This document shows positions 61,993-64,000 of a DNA stretch of 64,000 nucleotides, one piece after another; positions within the stretch are counted from its first letter, which is position 1, and the number at the start of each line of letters is the position of its first letter. Location of the stretch: positions 434,001 through 498,000 of the forward strand of contig NZ_CP011371.1 in NCBI RefSeq assembly GCF_001017435.1. Direction: 5' to 3'. Made by a program: the position numbers and the translations under genes. The notes beneath the pieces were generated by a model. It was given only the letters and a program-made list of their open reading frames with translations, was not told the DNA's origin and ran no database searches. The stretch is from Caldimonas brevitalea. GTDB lineage: Bacteria; Pseudomonadota; Gammaproteobacteria; Burkholderiales; Burkholderiaceae_C.

Positions 61993-64000
61993 CTACTCCT
62001 CCGCCCGCAAGCGCAGTGCGTTGGCCACCACGCTGAGCGACGAGAGGCTCATCGCCAACGCGGCGATCATCGGCGACAACAGCCAGCCGGTCAGGGGATA
62101 GAGCAAGCCCGCGGCGAGCGGCACGCCCAGGGCGTTGTACAGGAACGCGAACACCAAGTTCTGCCGCATGTTGGCCACGGTGCCTTGCGAGATCGCCCGG
62201 GCGCGCGCAATGCCGCGCAGGTCGCCCTTGACCAGGGTGACCTGGGCGCTGTTCATCGCCACGTCCGTGCCCGTGCCCATCGCCACGCCCACATCGGCCT
62301 TGGCCAGGGCCGGCGCGTCGTTGATGCCATCGCCTGCCATCCCGACCACACGTCCCTGGCGCTGAAAGCGGTCGACGAGCGCCAGCTTGTCGGCGGGCTT
62401 GACCTCGCCGTGCACCTCGTCGATGCCGAGCAGCTGGGCGACCGACCGGGCGGTGGTCAGGCCGTCGCCGGTGGCCATCACCACGCGCATCCCGGCCTGG
62501 TGCAGGCTCTGGACCGCCTCTGGGGTGCTCTGTTTGATCGGGTCGGAGACGGCCAGGATGCCGAGCAGGTAGCCTTCGCGGGCCAGGAACATGACACTGC
62601 TGCCGCGCAGGCGCATCTCTTCAGCGGCCCCGCGCAGCGACGAGACGTCCACACCGTCCTGTTCCATCAGTGCCGTGTTGCCGAGCGCCACCCGCTGTCC
62701 CTCGACCCGGCCGTGCACACCGATGCCGGTGGACGACTCGAAGTCGACTGCCGTGGTCAGCACGAGCTTGCGCGCACGTGCCGCGTCAACGATCGCTTGC
62801 GCCAGCGGGTGCTCGCTGCCCTGGTCCAGGCTCGCCGCCAGGCGCAGCACCGCATCCTCGGAGTGTCCTGGTGCCGGGACCGCACGGTCGAACGCCGGCT
62901 TGCCCTCGGTCAGCGTGCCCGTCTTGTCGACGATCATCGTGTCGACGCGCCGGAAGTGCTCGATCGCTGAGGCGTCACGGAACAGGATGCCCTGGGTCGC
63001 CGCCTTGCCGGTGGCCACCATGATGGACATCGGCGTGGCAAGACCCAGGGCGCACGGGCAGGCGATGATCAGCACCGACACCGCGTTGATCAGGCCGTAC
63101 TGCCAGCCCTGCTCGCCGGCGAGGAAACCCCAGGCGAAGAGCGAGATCAGGGCGATGCCGATGACCACCAGCACGAACCAGCCGGCAACCTGGTCGGCCA
63201 TGCGCTGCATCGGCGCCTTCGAGCGCTGGGCCTGCGCGACCATCTGCACAATCTGGGACAGCATGGTCTGCGACCCGACCCGCTCCGAACGCATCACGAG
63301 CGAGCCGGAGGTGTTGAGGGTGGCGCCGATGACCGTGTCGCCGGGCCGCTTGGTCACCGGAACGGGCTCGCCGGTCAGCATGGCCTCGTCGATGGCGCTC
63401 GTGCCTTCGAGCACGACACCGTCGACCGGCACCTTCTCGCCGGGGCGGATGCGCAGGCGATCGCCGACATGGACGTGGGTGAGCGGCACGTCCGCTTCGG
63501 TGCCGTCCGGCTCGATCCGCCGGGCGGTCTTGGGCGCCAGGCCGAGTAGCGACTTGATCGCCGCGGAGGTCTGCGAGCGCGCCCGCAGCTCCAGCATCTG
63601 CCCCAGCAGGGTCAGCGAGACGATGACCGCGGCTGCCTCGAAGTACACGCCGATGCGCCCGTGGGCCATGAAGCTGGCCGGGAACAGCTGCGGCGCGACG
63701 GTGGCGACGACGCTGTAGATGAAGGCAGCTCCCGTGCCGATGCCGATCAACGTCCACATGTTCGGGCTGCGATGCCGGAACGACTGCGCGCAGCGCGCGA
63801 AGAATGGCCAGCCGGCCCACAGGACGATCGGCAGCGAGAGCACCAGCTCCAGCCAGCTCTGCTTGAGCGGATCGATCCAGCCCAGCCGGTGCCCGGCCAT
63901 CGCCAGGACCGTGACCACCGCGGTCAGCGGCAGCGTCCACCAGAAGCGCCGGGAGAAGTCCCGCCGCTCCGAGTTGTCGTCGTCCGCCGTCGCCTCCGGG
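61993..64000 (-). CDS. Second Cu(I) P1B-type ATPase, runs off the window
   Basis: At least 668 residues; the reading frame continues past the right edge, so the N-terminus (metal-binding domain) is not seen. Ion motif [27 protein letters not shown] and the P1B-1 end helices ([12 protein letters not shown] and [13 protein letters not shown]) are complete. Compared with copA it has a distinct [21 protein letters not shown] loop and probably a YHS or other N-terminal domain upstream, as is common in these copper-transporting ATPases. Expected to export Cu(I). Confidence 0.92.
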   Translation of the reverse strand, partial: PEATADDDNSERRDFSRRFWWTLPLTAVVTVLAMAGHRLGWIDPLKQSWLELVLSLPIVLWAGWPFFARCAQSFRHRSPNMWTLIGIGTGAAFIYSVVATVAPQLFPASFMAHGRIGVYFEAAAVIVSLTLLGQMLELRARSQTSAAIKSLLGLAPKTARRIEPDGTEADVPLTHVHVGDRLRIRPGEKVPVDGVVLEGTSAIDEAMLTGEPVPVTKRPGDTVIGATLNTSGSLVMRSERVGSQTMLSQIVQMVAQAQRSKAPMQRMADQVAGWFVLVVIGIALISLFAWGFLAGEQGWQYGLINAVSVLIIACPCALGLATPMSIMVATGKAATQGILFRDASAIEHFRRVDTMIVDKTGTLTEGKPAFDRAVPAPGHSEDAVLRLAASLDQGSEHPLAQAIVDAARARKLVLTTAVDFESSTGIGVHGRVEGQRVALGNTALMEQDGVDVSSLRGAAEEMRLRGSSVMFLAREGYLLGILAVSDPIKQSTPEAVQSLHQAGMRVVMATGDGLTTARSVAQLLGIDEVHGEVKPADKLALVDRFQRQGRVVGMAGDGINDAPALAKADVGVAMGTGTDVAMNSAQVTLVKGDLRGIARARAISQGTVANMRQNLVFAFLYNALGVPLAAGLLYPLTGWLLSPMIAALAMSLSSLSVVANALRLRAEE

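Noticed and set aside
1..64000. CRISPR arrays, rRNA or tRNA genes, replication origin
   Set aside because: No regularly spaced repeats, cloverleaf-like segments or DnaA-box clusters were noticed by eye. A tRNAscan or CRISPR search was not possible here.

Overview
The window looks like the chromosome of a GC-rich betaproteobacterium, most likely Burkholderiales (Rubrivivax/Leptothrix/Ideonella-like). The gene content supports this: a PEP-CTERM exported protein, IS66 and IS21 elements of Burkholderiales type, NarX/NarL-type regulators, many crotonases and LysR/AraC regulators. This placement is inferred from content only; no rRNA or tRNA gene was seen. Most of the window is GC-rich by eye. The stretch at about 11.9-15.3 kb is visibly AT-richer.

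Layout. 0-12 kb is an insertion-sequence zone. It holds a complete IS66 element (about 981-3403), a decayed inverted IS66 copy (7028-10779) split by a complete IS21 element (7319-9639, 5-bp target duplication), an IS3 orfA relic, a nuclease-domain relic and an unidentified truncated gene. A Ser/Thr kinase, an AraC/GlxA-type regulator, a frameshifted gene and a small membrane protein lie between them. 12.3-15.3 kb is a compact foreign-looking three-gene operon: a D-2-hydroxyacid dehydrogenase, a radical-SAM lysine-2,3-aminomutase-like enzyme and an EamA exporter. It is my best candidate for an undescribed pathway. 15.6-18.3 kb holds a broken YhcG-type nuclease and a lipoprotein with PKD and Ycf48-like repeats.

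18.7-27 kb is a signalling block: MerR-HTH/REC protein, REC-EAL phosphodiesterase, remnants of cheB and cheW, an intact CheA, a STAS protein and, divergently, a large hybrid histidine kinase. 27-34 kb has a secreted GH16 glucanase, then a minus-strand operon (alpha/beta hydrolase, MFS exporter, cyclophilin-like protein, cupin, carboxymuconolactone-decarboxylase-like protein) with a divergent LysR regulator. 34.6-41.5 kb has a CPBP protease and TonB-dependent receptor facing a regulator/binding-protein/kinase operon, then a lone receiver.

41.8-49.7 kb carries a LysE exporter, small membrane proteins, a PEP-CTERM protein, a PBP1-type peptidoglycan synthase, a kinase relic, a carotenoid oxygenase and a DUF1161-like protein. 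49.8-58.3 kb is an acyl-CoA catabolic neighbourhood: four crotonases with different active-site residues, a nitronate monooxygenase-like flavoprotein, a MaoC-like protein, an SDR and an AraC regulator. 58.7-64 kb is a copper-efflux locus with copA-cueR coupled by an ATGA overlap, a plausible CueR promoter, a Crp/Fnr relic and a second Cu-ATPase running off the window.
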